From the NCBI GenBank assembly GCA_007126855.1, contig SLAK01000247.1:1-8258 (forward strand): 8,258 nt of DNA, in the 5' to 3' direction. This DNA is from Dehalococcoidia bacterium (lineage in GTDB: Bacteria > Chloroflexota > Dehalococcoidia > Tepidiformales > Tepidiformaceae). Positions 1 to 5,907 of the stretch are shown here, in pieces (the stretch's first letter is position 1; each line of letters opens with the position of its first letter). A program made the position numbers and the translations under genes. The notes under the pieces were generated by a model. That model was given only the letters and a program-made list of their open reading frames with translations. It had not been told where the DNA came from and ran no database searches.

Positions 1-1704
1 GAGGCGTATGCAGTTCATGACGTACTGCACCTCGCATTCGGAGAAGTAGACGATGCTACCGTTGACGACGATGTTCGTGTTCGGGCCATAGAGGAGGAAG
101 AAGTTGGGGAAGTTCGGCACGACGATGCCCAGGTAGGCGCGCGCGTCGCCGTCCCAGTTTTCGTGGAGGTCGACGCCGCCGCGGCCGGTGACCTTCATAG
201 GCGTGAGGAAGCGGGATGCCTGGAAACCCGTGCCATAGATGATGACGTCGACTTCGTGCTCCTGGCCGTCCTCGGTCCGGATGCCGCGAGGCGTGATCCC
301 GCTGATGCGGTCGGTGATGAGCTGGACGTTGTCACGCTTGAGGGTGGCCGGCCAGACGCCATTGTCCAGGACGATCCGCTTGGCAGCAGGCGGGTAGCCG
401 GGAATGACCTTTTCAACCAGGTCGGGGCGGTCGGCGAAGGCGGCCTTGAGGTACTCGGTGAGCATGTGGCGAAGCTCGGCGTTGCCCTGGCCGACGGCGC
501 GGTCGCGCGGCTCCCAATCCGGGTCGACTTTGGCCATGTGCAGCAGGCCGTCAGCCGTGTTCCAGAAGAGCCAGAAGCGATACCACTGGGCATAGTGGGG
601 GACGTGGCGGAAGAGCCACTGGAGGCCATCGGGCACCGGCTCGTGGTAGTGGGGCACAGGCAGGTACCAGTTCGGGGTGCGCTGGAAGATGAGCAGCTCG
701 CCGGCCTCTTCAGCGACGATGGGAATGAACTGCGACGCGCTGGCGCCGGTGCCGATGACGGCGACTCGCTTGCCTGACAGGTCGACGTCGTGGTCCCACT
801 CCGCGGAGTGGAAGGCGGGGCCTTCGAAGGAGCCGATGCCGGGGATGTCGGGGAAGTTGGGGCGGTTGAGCTGGCCGACGGCGCTGATGACCGCCTGGAA
901 TTCGACGAGTTCCTCGGAGCCGTCGGGCCTGCGGATGCAAAGGCGCCAGGTAGCGGTGTCGTCGTCGAAGTGGGCGGAGAGGACTTCGGTGTTGAACTGG
1001 ATATGTTTGCGGACGCCGAAGGTATCGGCGCAGTTACGGAAGTAGTCGAGGAGGACTTCCTGGGTGGAGTAGTGATAGGGCCAGTCGAGCCGCTGTGCGA
1101 AGGAGTAGCTATAGACGTGGTTCGAGGAGTCGACACGGGCGCCGGGGTAGGTATTTTCGAGCCAGGTGCCGCCGACATCGGGGTTCTTGTCGAAGATGAC
1201 GAAGGGGACGCCGGCCTGCTTGAGACGGATGGCGGCCAGGATACCGGACATGCCGGCGCCGATGATGGCGACCGAGAAGGGCGTGGAGCCATCAAGCTCG
1301 TCCTTGCGCCATTGCGGGGCGCGAGCGTCTTCGCGCGGGTAGGCGAGCTCTTCGAGGAGGAGCGGCAGGTAGTCGTCGGTGATGGCGCCGCCAGTCAGGA
1401 AGTTCATCATCTGGCGGACGTCGTCGACGGATGGAGGCGGCGCAGTCTTGCAGCCTTCGTCGCGGTAACGCCTGAGGACATCCAGGGCGATGTTGCGGAC
1501 GGTTTCCTGCTGTTCTTCGGTGAGGCCGCCAGTCTGACGGTCTTCCATGGCGGTGCTCGGCCGGAACTCTTCGCGGAGGAGCGACATGTCGCCGGTAATG
1601 TGGGCCAGGGCAGGGAGGAGCGAGGGGAGGTGCGCATCTTTGAGGGCCTGCGCGATGGTCTCGTCGTCCTGGGTGATGGGTTCGGTGGAGCGGGAAAGGT
1701 TCAT
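1..1704 (-). CDS. Baeyer-Villiger-type FAD/NADPH monooxygenase with HAPMO-like N-terminal extension (3' end outside window)
   Basis: I translated this frame from the ATG at 1704; it stays open for 568 codons to the window edge, so the C-terminus is missing. An FAD Rossmann motif GAGMSG lies at residues 149-154, and a GGTW...YPGxxxD block at 178-192 is typical of this group. The Baeyer-Villiger fingerprint FxGxxxHxxxW is at 293-303 (F293, G295, H299, W303), and the second, NADPH-binding motif GTGASA is at 318-323. About 140 residues precede the first Rossmann fold. 4-hydroxyacetophenone monooxygenase (about 640 aa) has a comparable extension, whereas cyclohexanone monooxygenase does not. The family inserts one O2 atom next to a carbonyl to give an ester or lactone, or oxidises heteroatoms. 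The start is supported by GGAG (1712-1715) seven bases upstream. It lies downstream of the MFS gene on the same strand, 177 bases away. The family call is secure; the substrate is unknown. Confidence 0.93.
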   Translation of the reverse strand, partial: MNLSRSTEPITQDDETIAQALKDAHLPSLLPALAHITGDMSLLREEFRPSTAMEDRQTGGLTEEQQETVRNIALDVLRRYRDEGCKTAPPPSVDDVRQMMNFLTGGAITDDYLPLLLEELAYPREDARAPQWRKDELDGSTPFSVAIIGAGMSGILAAIRLKQAGVPFVIFDKNPDVGGTWLENTYPGARVDSSNHVYSYSFAQRLDWPYHYSTQEVLLDYFRNCADTFGVRKHIQFNTEVLSAHFDDDTATWRLCIRRPDGSEELVEFQAVISAVGQLNRPNFPDIPGIGSFEGPAFHSAEWDHDVDLSGKRVAVIGTGASASQFIPIVAEEAGELLIFQRTPNWYLPVPHYHEPVPDGLQWLFRHVPHYAQWYRFWLFWNTADGLLHMAKVDPDWEPRDRAVGQGNAELRHMLTEYLKAAFADRPDLVEKVIPGYPPAAKRIVLDNGVWPATLKRDNVQLITDRISGITPRGIRTEDGQEHEVDVIIYGTGFQASRFLTPMKVTGRGGVDLHENWDGDARAYLGIVVPNFPNFFLLYGPNTNIVVNGSIVYFSECEVQYVMNCIRL

Positions 1705-1783
1705 GGGCTAACTCCGGACGGTGTTGGATAGGCCAGGTCATACCCTTCCATAGACAGCAGGGTGAAACCTGAATGTGAGTCGG

Positions 1784-1789
1784 ATTGTA
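1784..1789 (-). promoter_or_regulatory. Possible -10 element for the monooxygenase gene
   Basis: On the minus strand these bases read TACAAT, five of six matches to the sigma-70 -10 consensus, about 80 bases before the monooxygenase ATG. No convincing -35 hexamer lies 16-18 bases upstream, so this is a weak call. It would allow the monooxygenase to be transcribed separately from the MFS gene. The rest of the gap (1705-1881) shows no gene; its only other structure is the tandem repeat at 1849-1899. Confidence 0.3.
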
Positions 1790-1848
1790 CATGGCATGCG
1801 GTTCACAGGCGCGATGCAGTTCTTCCTTGCTTTTCAGCCCGTGATCGT

Positions 1849-1899
1849 GCTGATTGCCCGGGTTGCTGATTGCCGGGGTTGCTAATCGCGCCCGGGGTT
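1849..1899. repeat. Three imperfect tandem repeats of 16-19 bases at the MFS 3' end
   Basis: Units start at 1849, 1865 and 1881. The first two are 16 bases, GCTGATTGCC followed by CGGGTT or GGGGTT; the third is a 19-base diverged copy starting GCTAATCGCG and ending GGGGTT. The third unit contains the MFS stop codon (TAG, 1882-1884) and its last few codons; the other two lie in the gap to the monooxygenase. This looks like a local slippage duplication of the gene's 3' end. No function is evident. Confidence 0.7.
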
Positions 1900-3147
1900 G
1901 GAAGCCGGGGCAGGCTGGAGCGGGCGGGCGGACGCCGATACAGGGAGCGACTCGATGGGACGCGGAAGCCGCCAGGCTATGGCGAAGAGGACGAAGGCGG
2001 CGGCAAAGGTGCACATGTACATGACCAGGGCCCAGTCGTAGGCGCCGGTGGAGTCGAAGATGGCGCCAGCGATGGTGGGGCTGAGGATCTGGCCGATGGT
2101 CTCGAAGATCATGATGACACCGAAGATGGTGGCGAAGTGAAGCAGGCCGAAACCGCGGGTGAGGAGGAGGGCTTCCATCATGGGCCCGGCGCCGGCGCCG
2201 ACGACCCAGAGCAGGACAAAGACGGCGATGCCAGCCGGGGTCGGGCTGATGAGCAGCGTGGCCATGGCGCAGAAGAGGAAGCCGGCCAGGGTCATGGCGA
2301 CAACTTCGAAGCGGGGGAAGCGGTCGGCGATGGCGCCAATGGTGAGGCGCATGCCGATGCTGAGGAGGGCGGAGATGGCGACGATGTTGGCAGCGTTTTG
2401 CCGGGAGATGCCGACGGATTCGTAGAAGGGCACCTGGTGGATGAGCCAGCCGAGCATGCCATAGAAGAAGAGGGTGAGCGCGGCGGCCAGGGTCCAGAAG
2501 AGAGGTGAGCGCATGGCCTGGCCCAGGGTGACGCCCTGGACGGGCTGGCGGGTGACGGGCTCGCCCTCGACCGGGGCTTCGCCGTCGACGCGGGCACCGA
2601 CGTCTTCGGGCGAATTGCGAATGACGAGCAGGCCGACCGGCAGCAGAACGGCGGCCGTGACGACTCCGGCGACGATAAAGGAGCCCTGCCACTGGACGGA
2701 GCTGATGACCATGCTCATGACCGGGACGACGGCGAAGCCCCCGAGCGAGAAACCTGAGCCAAGCATGGCCAGGGCGATGCCGCGCTTGCGGTCGAACCAT
2801 CGGGAGACGAGGGCCTGGAAGGGAATGATGAACATGAACTGGCGGCAGATGGCGTTGATGGACTGGAAGAGATACCACTGCCAGAGGGAGCTGGTGGTGG
2901 CCAGGAGCCCATAGGTGAGCGCCGTGAGCAGGGCGCCGAGCAGGATGGAGGAGCGTGGGCCGCGGGAGTCGACCCAGCGGCCGACGAGGGGCGCAAAGAG
3001 TCCGCTGACGAGCAGCGCGCTGGAAAAGCCGAAGGAGACCTGGGCGCGGGACCAGCCAAATTCGTCTTCGAGGGGTTCGACATAGAGGCCGAAGGACCAG
3101 AAGGAGACGCCGCTGGCGAGCGCCATTGAGACGACGCAACCGGCCAT
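1882..3147 (-). CDS. MFS transporter, oxalate/formate antiporter (OFA)-like
   Basis: The 421-residue product from the ATG at 3147 is a hydrophobic polytopic membrane protein with the two-times-six helix layout of MFS carriers. The loop 2-3 motif A equivalent, GRWVDSRGPR, is at residues 56-65. WFDRKRG at 117-123, followed by the glycine-rich ALAMLGSGFSLGG, is typical of the OFA/monocarboxylate-porter group, and a second-half counterpart of motif A is ADRFPRF. These carriers usually move small organic anions, so import or export of a carboxylic acid handled by the neighbouring monooxygenase and amidohydrolase is plausible; the substrate is not readable. The start is doubtful. The bases just upstream, in frame, encode KIYYGWWI, the conserved run-in to helix 1 of this family, so the protein probably begins earlier, possibly at CTG 3223-3225, which has GAGGAG six bases before it (447 aa). 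No ATG, GTG or TTG exists in frame between 3147 and the stop at 3328-3330. Confidence 0.9.
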   Translation of the reverse strand: MAGCVVSMALASGVSFWSFGLYVEPLEDEFGWSRAQVSFGFSSALLVSGLFAPLVGRWVDSRGPRSSILLGALLTALTYGLLATTSSLWQWYLFQSINAICRQFMFIIPFQALVSRWFDRKRGIALAMLGSGFSLGGFAVVPVMSMVISSVQWQGSFIVAGVVTAAVLLPVGLLVIRNSPEDVGARVDGEAPVEGEPVTRQPVQGVTLGQAMRSPLFWTLAAALTLFFYGMLGWLIHQVPFYESVGISRQNAANIVAISALLSIGMRLTIGAIADRFPRFEVVAMTLAGFLFCAMATLLISPTPAGIAVFVLLWVVGAGAGPMMEALLLTRGFGLLHFATIFGVIMIFETIGQILSPTIAGAIFDSTGAYDWALVMYMCTFAAAFVLFAIAWRLPRPIESLPVSASARPLQPAPASNPGRD

Positions 3148-3222
3148 GATCCACCAGCCGTAGTAGATCTTGCGGCGTCGGCGGAGGACATCGAAGGTTT
3201 GCTGCGCGAAGCGGAAAGCCGC

Positions 3223-3237
3223 CAGGGCGTGCTCCTC
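3223..3237 (-). promoter_or_regulatory. Shine-Dalgarno and candidate CTG start for the MFS gene
   Basis: On the minus strand GAGGAG (3232-3237) is followed after six bases by CTG (3223-3225), in frame with the transporter. The 26 codons from here to ATG 3147 encode a short basic leader (RRRRK) followed by IYYGWWI and mostly end in C, as the gene body does. The downstream ATG has only a poorly spaced GGTGG before it. CTG starts are rare, and a single-base sequence error joining the nearby out-of-frame ATG at 3239 would explain the same picture. Confidence 0.45.
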
Positions 3238-3262
3238 ATGCGGGTCATCGGCGCGACCAGGT

Positions 3263-3286
3263 GCCGGGCCGTCGAGAGGGCCCGGC
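3263..3286. repeat. Perfect 8-bp inverted repeat in the MFS leader region
   Basis: GCCGGGCC (3263-3270) and GGCCCGGC (3279-3286) are exact reverse complements around an 8-base loop. It sits between the amidohydrolase and the MFS gene, about 25 bases upstream of the candidate ribosome-binding site. There is no T-run after either arm, so it is not a standard intrinsic terminator. It could be an operator or an mRNA stem, but nothing decides between these. Confidence 0.6.
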
Positions 3287-3331
3287 CGGCGCGCATCTTT
3301 CGAGCATACGTCACGGACGCGGCACCCTCAC

Positions 3332-3377
3332 CCCCGGCCACGGGCGGACGAGCAGGGGCACGCCCGCGGCCACGGGG
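3332..3377 (-). terminator. Large GC-rich hairpin directly after the amidohydrolase stop
   Basis: On the transcribed minus strand the arms pair as CCCC/GGGG, GGCC/GGCC, one G-U, then CGGGCG/CGCCCG: a stem of 15 pairs with one 2-base bulge and a 14-base loop, beginning seven bases after the TAG. The single odd pair is a G-U on the minus strand but A-C on the plus strand, which favours function in the minus-strand RNA. There is no U-tract, so it may be a Rho-aided or non-canonical terminator, an mRNA 3'-end protector, or a dispersed palindromic repeat. Confidence 0.42.
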
Positions 3378-3384
3378 ATACGTG

Positions 3385-4395
3385 CTACTCGAGGGCGAGA
3401 CGGTAGATGCGGGTGGCAGTGTCGTGGAACATGGCCTGTTTTTCGTCTTCGGGGAAGCCGCTGGCGATGCGCTTGAAAGCGTTCCAGAGGACGGGGTAGG
3501 AGCAGCTTGCCTTGTCAACGGGGAAGTTGCTTTCGAACATACAGCGTTCGGGCCCGAACTGCTCGATGGTGTGGAGGTAGTAGTGCTTCGTAGCTTCGGC
3601 GAGCTCTTCTGACGTGGGCGGCCTGTCGCGCTTTTCCCAGCCGAAGCCGTTGATGGGCATGTTGATGCCGCCGAGCTTGGCGACGACGTTGGGGAGCTTT
3701 GCGAGCTCGTCGATATTGCACTTCCAGGTCGCGAAGACCTCGTCCTGTCGGCCGGCGTAGGGGCCAACGCCCAGGGGGCCGCCGAAGTGGTCGAGGACGA
3801 TGGTGGTGCCCGGGAAGGTGCGAGCGAGGTCCGTCAGCTCCGGGATCTGCTCGTGATAGAGCCAGGCTTCGAAGGAGAGACCGAGCTGTTCGAGATGGGC
3901 GAAGCCGCGGCGGAACTGCTCGTCGAGCAGCAGGCCTTTTGGCGGATTGGTGTGGGAATTGCGGATGTCGGGGCTTTCGTGCCAGCCGGCGGCGTGGCGG
4001 ATGCCGCGGAAGCGGTTGGGGCTGCCAGCGATGTGCGCTTCGAGCACTGGCCGGACATCGTCGCCGAGGCTGAGGTCGGCGTAGCCGACGATGCCGGCGC
4101 AGGCGCGGATATCGCCGTAGACGCCGCTGGCGGTCATCGCGGCGACGCCCTGGACAAACTCGGTCTCGCCGACGGGGCGGAAGGCCTCGGGGCCGCCGGC
4201 GCGGTACATGGCCATACATTCGACGAAGACGGTGCTGACGACATTGTGGCCGGTCTGGATGTCCGCAAGGAGTTCGTCGAGGAGGTAGCGGTTGCCGGGG
4301 CGATCCCAGAGGTGGTGGTGGGGGTCGCAAATGGGGCGCTCAGGTTCGAGGGCTTCTTCCTGGACCTGGTCGAGCCATTGCTGGTGTTCGGGCAT
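3385..4395 (-). CDS. Family-2 amidohydrolase (TIM-barrel metal-dependent hydrolase, LigI-like)
   Basis: The 336-residue product has the features of the amidohydrolase 2 family (which includes 2-pyrone-4,6-dicarboxylate lactonase LigI, fucono-lactonases and decarboxylases). DPHHHLWD at residues 24-31 gives the HxH pair (H26, H28) at the end of strand 1. FRGIR is at 129-133, LYHEQIPEL brings H181, LDHFGGP brings H203, and ESNFPVD at 288-294 supplies the C-terminal catalytic aspartate D294. Length is normal and the gene looks intact. The ATG at 4395 has a full AGGAGG six bases upstream (4402-4407), a strong start. Hydrolysis of a lactone or decarboxylation of an aromatic acid are the main family activities; lactone cleavage would fit a Baeyer-Villiger enzyme nearby, but that link is inferred. 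It lies between a terminator upstream (4457-4488) and a hairpin downstream, so it may have its own promoter in the 116-base gap. Confidence 0.93.
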   Translation of the reverse strand: MPEHQQWLDQVQEEALEPERPICDPHHHLWDRPGNRYLLDELLADIQTGHNVVSTVFVECMAMYRAGGPEAFRPVGETEFVQGVAAMTASGVYGDIRACAGIVGYADLSLGDDVRPVLEAHIAGSPNRFRGIRHAAGWHESPDIRNSHTNPPKGLLLDEQFRRGFAHLEQLGLSFEAWLYHEQIPELTDLARTFPGTTIVLDHFGGPLGVGPYAGRQDEVFATWKCNIDELAKLPNVVAKLGGINMPINGFGWEKRDRPPTSEELAEATKHYYLHTIEQFGPERCMFESNFPVDKASCSYPVLWNAFKRIASGFPEDEKQAMFHDTATRIYRLALE

Positions 4396-4456
4396 GGGCG
4401 GCCTCCTGTGGCGGCAAGCCTACGCCGGGCGCGTGAAAGCTGGAAGGCGCCCGCGC

Positions 4457-4488
4457 AAAAGAAGACGCCCAACCTGGCAGGTGGGGCG
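4457..4488 (-). terminator. Intrinsic terminator of the pirin gene
   Basis: On the minus strand CGCCCCACC pairs with GGTTGGGCG (4466-4488) with one mismatch around a five-base loop, and is followed by TCTTCTTTT (4457-4465). It starts 23 bases after the pirin stop codon. This is a normal Rho-independent layout and separates pirin from the amidohydrolase. Confidence 0.75.
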
Positions 4489-4511
4489 CTGTGATGGGCT
4501 GCCGGAGTTGG

Positions 4512-5468
4512 TCAGACCGACCGGGCGGGGATGGAGCCCAGGCGGCCGCTGCGGAAGTCTTCGAAGGCCTTGAGGAGCTCGTCGCGGGTGTTCATGACGA
4601 AGGGGCCATGCCAGGCGACGGGTTCGCGGATGGGCTGGCCACCCAGGATGAGGAGGTCGAGCGTGGGGCTGCGGCCTTCCTGGAACTGGTCGGCGGTGGC
4701 GGTGATGGCGTCGCCGGGGCCATAGAGCACCATCTGGCCGAGGCGGGCGGGTACCTGTTCGTCGCCGAAAGTGCCCAGGCCGTTGAGGACGTAGGCCAGG
4801 GCGTTGAAGTCCGCGCGCCAGGGGATGTGGATGCGGGCGCCGGGGTAGATGGTGGCGTGGATCATGGTGATGGGCGTGTGCGTGACGCCGGGCCCTTTGT
4901 GGCCGTCGAGATCCCCCGCGATGAGCCGGATCAGCGCGCCGCCGTCAGCGGAGGTGAGCAGGGTAACTTCGCCGCCGCGGAGGTCCTGGTAGCGGGGCGG
5001 GAGGAACTTGTCCCTGGCGGGCAGGTTGACCCAGAGCTGGAAGCCATGGAAGAGGCCGCCGGTGGTGACGAGTTTCTCGGGGGGCTTTTCGATGTGAAGG
5101 ATGCCGGCGCCGGCAGTCATCCACTGGGTATCGCCATTGGTGATGAGGCCGCCGCCGCCGTTGGAGTCCTGGTGCTCGAAGGCGCCGTCGATCATGTAGG
5201 TGACGGTTTCGAAGCCGCGGTGCGGGTGCCAGGGGGTGCCCTTCGGCTCGCCGGGCGCGTATTCGACTTCGCCGATCTGGTCGAGGTGGATGAAGGGGTC
5301 GAGGTCGGCCAGGTCGATACCGGCGAAGGCACGACGGACCTGGAAGCCCTCGCCTTCGAGTCCGACGGGGGCGGTGGTGACGGAGCGGACAGGCCGCCCG
5401 GTGGATTCCTCGCCCGGTTCCGGGACGCGGGGGAGGGATAGCAGATTATCGACGGTGACGGCAGGCAT
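4512..5468 (-). CDS. Pirin-family bicupin protein
   Basis: The 318-residue product has the pirin N-terminal cupin: PWHPHRGFETVTYMIDG at residues 79-95 supplies H81 and H83, and ILHIEKP at 123-129 supplies H125 and E127, matching the three-His-one-Glu iron site of human pirin and E. coli YhhW. DTQWMTAGAGILH is the usual family block before the second pair of ligands. A second cupin follows at about 190-280. Bacterial pirins have been linked to quercetin 2,3-dioxygenase activity, redox sensing or regulation of other enzymes; the role here is unknown. I chose ATG 5468 (MPAVTV...) because GGAGG (5475-5479) lies six bases upstream. The frame stays open to an ATG at 5558, but those 30 residues do not look like pirin. 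An ATG at 5474 would abut the Shine-Dalgarno. It is divergent from metK. Confidence 0.93.
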   Translation of the reverse strand: MPAVTVDNLLSLPRVPEPGEESTGRPVRSVTTAPVGLEGEGFQVRRAFAGIDLADLDPFIHLDQIGEVEYAPGEPKGTPWHPHRGFETVTYMIDGAFEHQDSNGGGGLITNGDTQWMTAGAGILHIEKPPEKLVTTGGLFHGFQLWVNLPARDKFLPPRYQDLRGGEVTLLTSADGGALIRLIAGDLDGHKGPGVTHTPITMIHATIYPGARIHIPWRADFNALAYVLNGLGTFGDEQVPARLGQMVLYGPGDAITATADQFQEGRSPTLDLLILGGQPIREPVAWHGPFVMNTRDELLKAFEDFRSGRLGSIPARSV

Positions 5469-5546
5469 TGGCATCCTCCAGAACGCTGCGCGGCGGGTCC
5501 ACGTGGGTAGTACGACGCCGGGCGATGCATGTACTGACCTTTCGTA

Positions 5547-5577
5547 AGTGTAGCGCACGGAAGGGTTGCGGGGTAAA
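5547..5577 (-). promoter_or_regulatory. Possible pirin promoter
   Basis: On the minus strand TACACT (5547-5552) resembles a -10 element, and TTTACC (5572-5577) could be the -35 with a 19-base spacer, slightly longer than ideal. Transcription would begin near 5540 and give a leader of about 70 bases before ATG 5468. The call rests on sequence resemblance only. Confidence 0.33.
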
Positions 5578-5657
5578 GGGTGCGCGGAATAACCGTGCGG
5601 GGCGGCAGCTAGTTGGCGAAGGCTGAATGGTTGTAGCGGGTAGTGATGCGGGGCTGT

Positions 5658-5663
5658 TACGAT
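5658..5663 (+). promoter_or_regulatory. Possible -10 element for the metK transcript
   Basis: TACGAT has four of six -10 consensus bases and lies six bases before the first strand of riboswitch helix P1, which is where a transcription start is expected. No good -35 sits at 16-18 bases upstream (TTGTAG at 5631 would give a 21-base spacer). Apart from the two promoter candidates I see nothing else in 5469-5668. Confidence 0.28.
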
Positions 5664-5668
5664 TGCTG

Positions 5669-5764
5669 CGCGTCAAGAGGGCAGAGCGCACCCGCGCGGA
5701 AGCCCGGCAACCTGGTTAAGCCTCCAAGGTGCCAATGTGACGCGGTCCGCCAGAGGTGTGGCGG
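5669..5764 (+). promoter_or_regulatory. S-adenosylmethionine riboswitch aptamer (SAM-I/SAM-IV superfamily)
   Basis: The leader carries the conserved SAM-binding core: AAGAGGG after helix P1, AAGCCCGGCAACC (5700-5712) and AAGGTGCCAAT (5726-5736). Helices are visible. P1 is CGCGTCA (5669-5675) with TGACGCG (5738-5744), seven perfect pairs. P2 is GGGC (5679-5682) with GCCC (5702-5705), topped by GCGC/GCGC around ACCC. P3 is GGCAACC (5706-5712) with GGTGCC (5728-5733), with the usual bulged A. There is no P4 hairpin between P3 and the P1 3' strand as SAM-I has. Instead a hairpin CCGCCA/TGGCGG (5747-5764) follows P1, and its loop GAGG (5753-5756) can pair with CCTC (5721-5724) in the P3 loop, recalling SAM-IV. 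The RNA lies about 145 bases upstream of metK, so feedback control by the enzyme's product is expected. The class within the superfamily is uncertain. Confidence 0.88.
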
Positions 5765-5783
5765 GCAACAAAAGGCGGGCAAC
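5760..5783 (+). repeat. Direct repeat GGCGGGCAAC, two copies
   Basis: Identical ten-base copies at 5760-5769 and 5774-5783 are separated by AAAA. The first overlaps the 3' arm of the hairpin after P1; the second forms the 5' arm of the next hairpin. Either GGCGG can pair with CCGCC (5747-5751), and either GGCGGGC with GCCCGCC (5787-5793), so the repeat creates alternative pairings within the riboswitch leader. Confidence 0.8.
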
Positions 5784-5840
5784 GGAGCCCGCCCCTCGCC
5801 AGAGGGGCCAGCACGACGTTTCGTGACCAGCTAGCCCCTC
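5774..5840 (+). promoter_or_regulatory. Riboswitch expression platform with competing hairpins
   Basis: Three perfect local stems follow the aptamer: GGCGGGC/GCCCGCC (5774-5780 with 5787-5793), GCCCCTC/GAGGGGC (5791-5797 with 5802-5808) and CACGA/TCGTG (5812-5816 with 5821-5825). The first two share bases 5791-5793 and cannot both form completely. GAGGGGC at 5802-5808 can also pair with GCCCCTC at 5834-5840, the 5' arm of the terminator, enclosing the CACGA/TCGTG stem; this would be an antiterminator. Pairing is read directly from the sequence; which state SAM favours is not determined. Confidence 0.72.
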
Positions 5841-5860
5841 CCACGCACGAGGGGCTTTTT
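5833..5860 (+). terminator. Intrinsic terminator in the metK leader
   Basis: AGCCCCTC (5833-5840) and GAGGGGCT (5849-5856) form a perfect 8-bp stem with an 8-base loop, running straight into TTTTT (5856-5860). It lies 47 bases before the metK start and after the SAM aptamer, so it is the expected point of regulated premature termination. Confidence 0.88.
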
Positions 5861-5907
5861 GCTGCCAGGCGCAGCGGCCCCCGGCGAATCCCGGAACAGG
5901 ACAAGGC

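Noticed and set aside
195..1295. A 366-codon minus-strand frame within the monooxygenase
   Set aside because: Ser/Pro/Thr/Arg-rich low-complexity product; the adjacent frame carries both Rossmann motifs and the Baeyer-Villiger fingerprint.
790..1731. A 313-codon plus-strand frame opposite the monooxygenase
   Set aside because: Asp/Glu/Gly/Val-rich antisense product without motifs, explained by the C-ending codons of the real gene on the other strand.
1870..2508. A 212-codon plus-strand frame opposite the MFS gene
   Set aside because: Antisense mirror of transmembrane segments, rich in Asp, Glu and Gly, with no domain or ribosome site.
1292..3154. A 620-codon minus-strand frame overlapping the MFS gene
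   Set aside because: Its translation is a low-complexity run of Arg, His, Pro and Leu with no domain; the transporter occupies another frame of the same strand with clear motifs.
3787..4494. A 235-codon plus-strand frame opposite the amidohydrolase
   Set aside because: Antisense shadow; the amidohydrolase frame has the metal-binding HxH, later histidines and catalytic Asp.
4491..5441. A 316-codon plus-strand frame opposite pirin
   Set aside because: Same acidic, glycine-rich antisense composition; pirin metal ligands on the minus strand show which frame is real.
5469..5558. Longer pirin reading frame starting at 5558
   Set aside because: The extra 30 residues do not resemble the family, the possible promoter -10 overlaps it, and a well-placed GGAGG supports ATG 5468.
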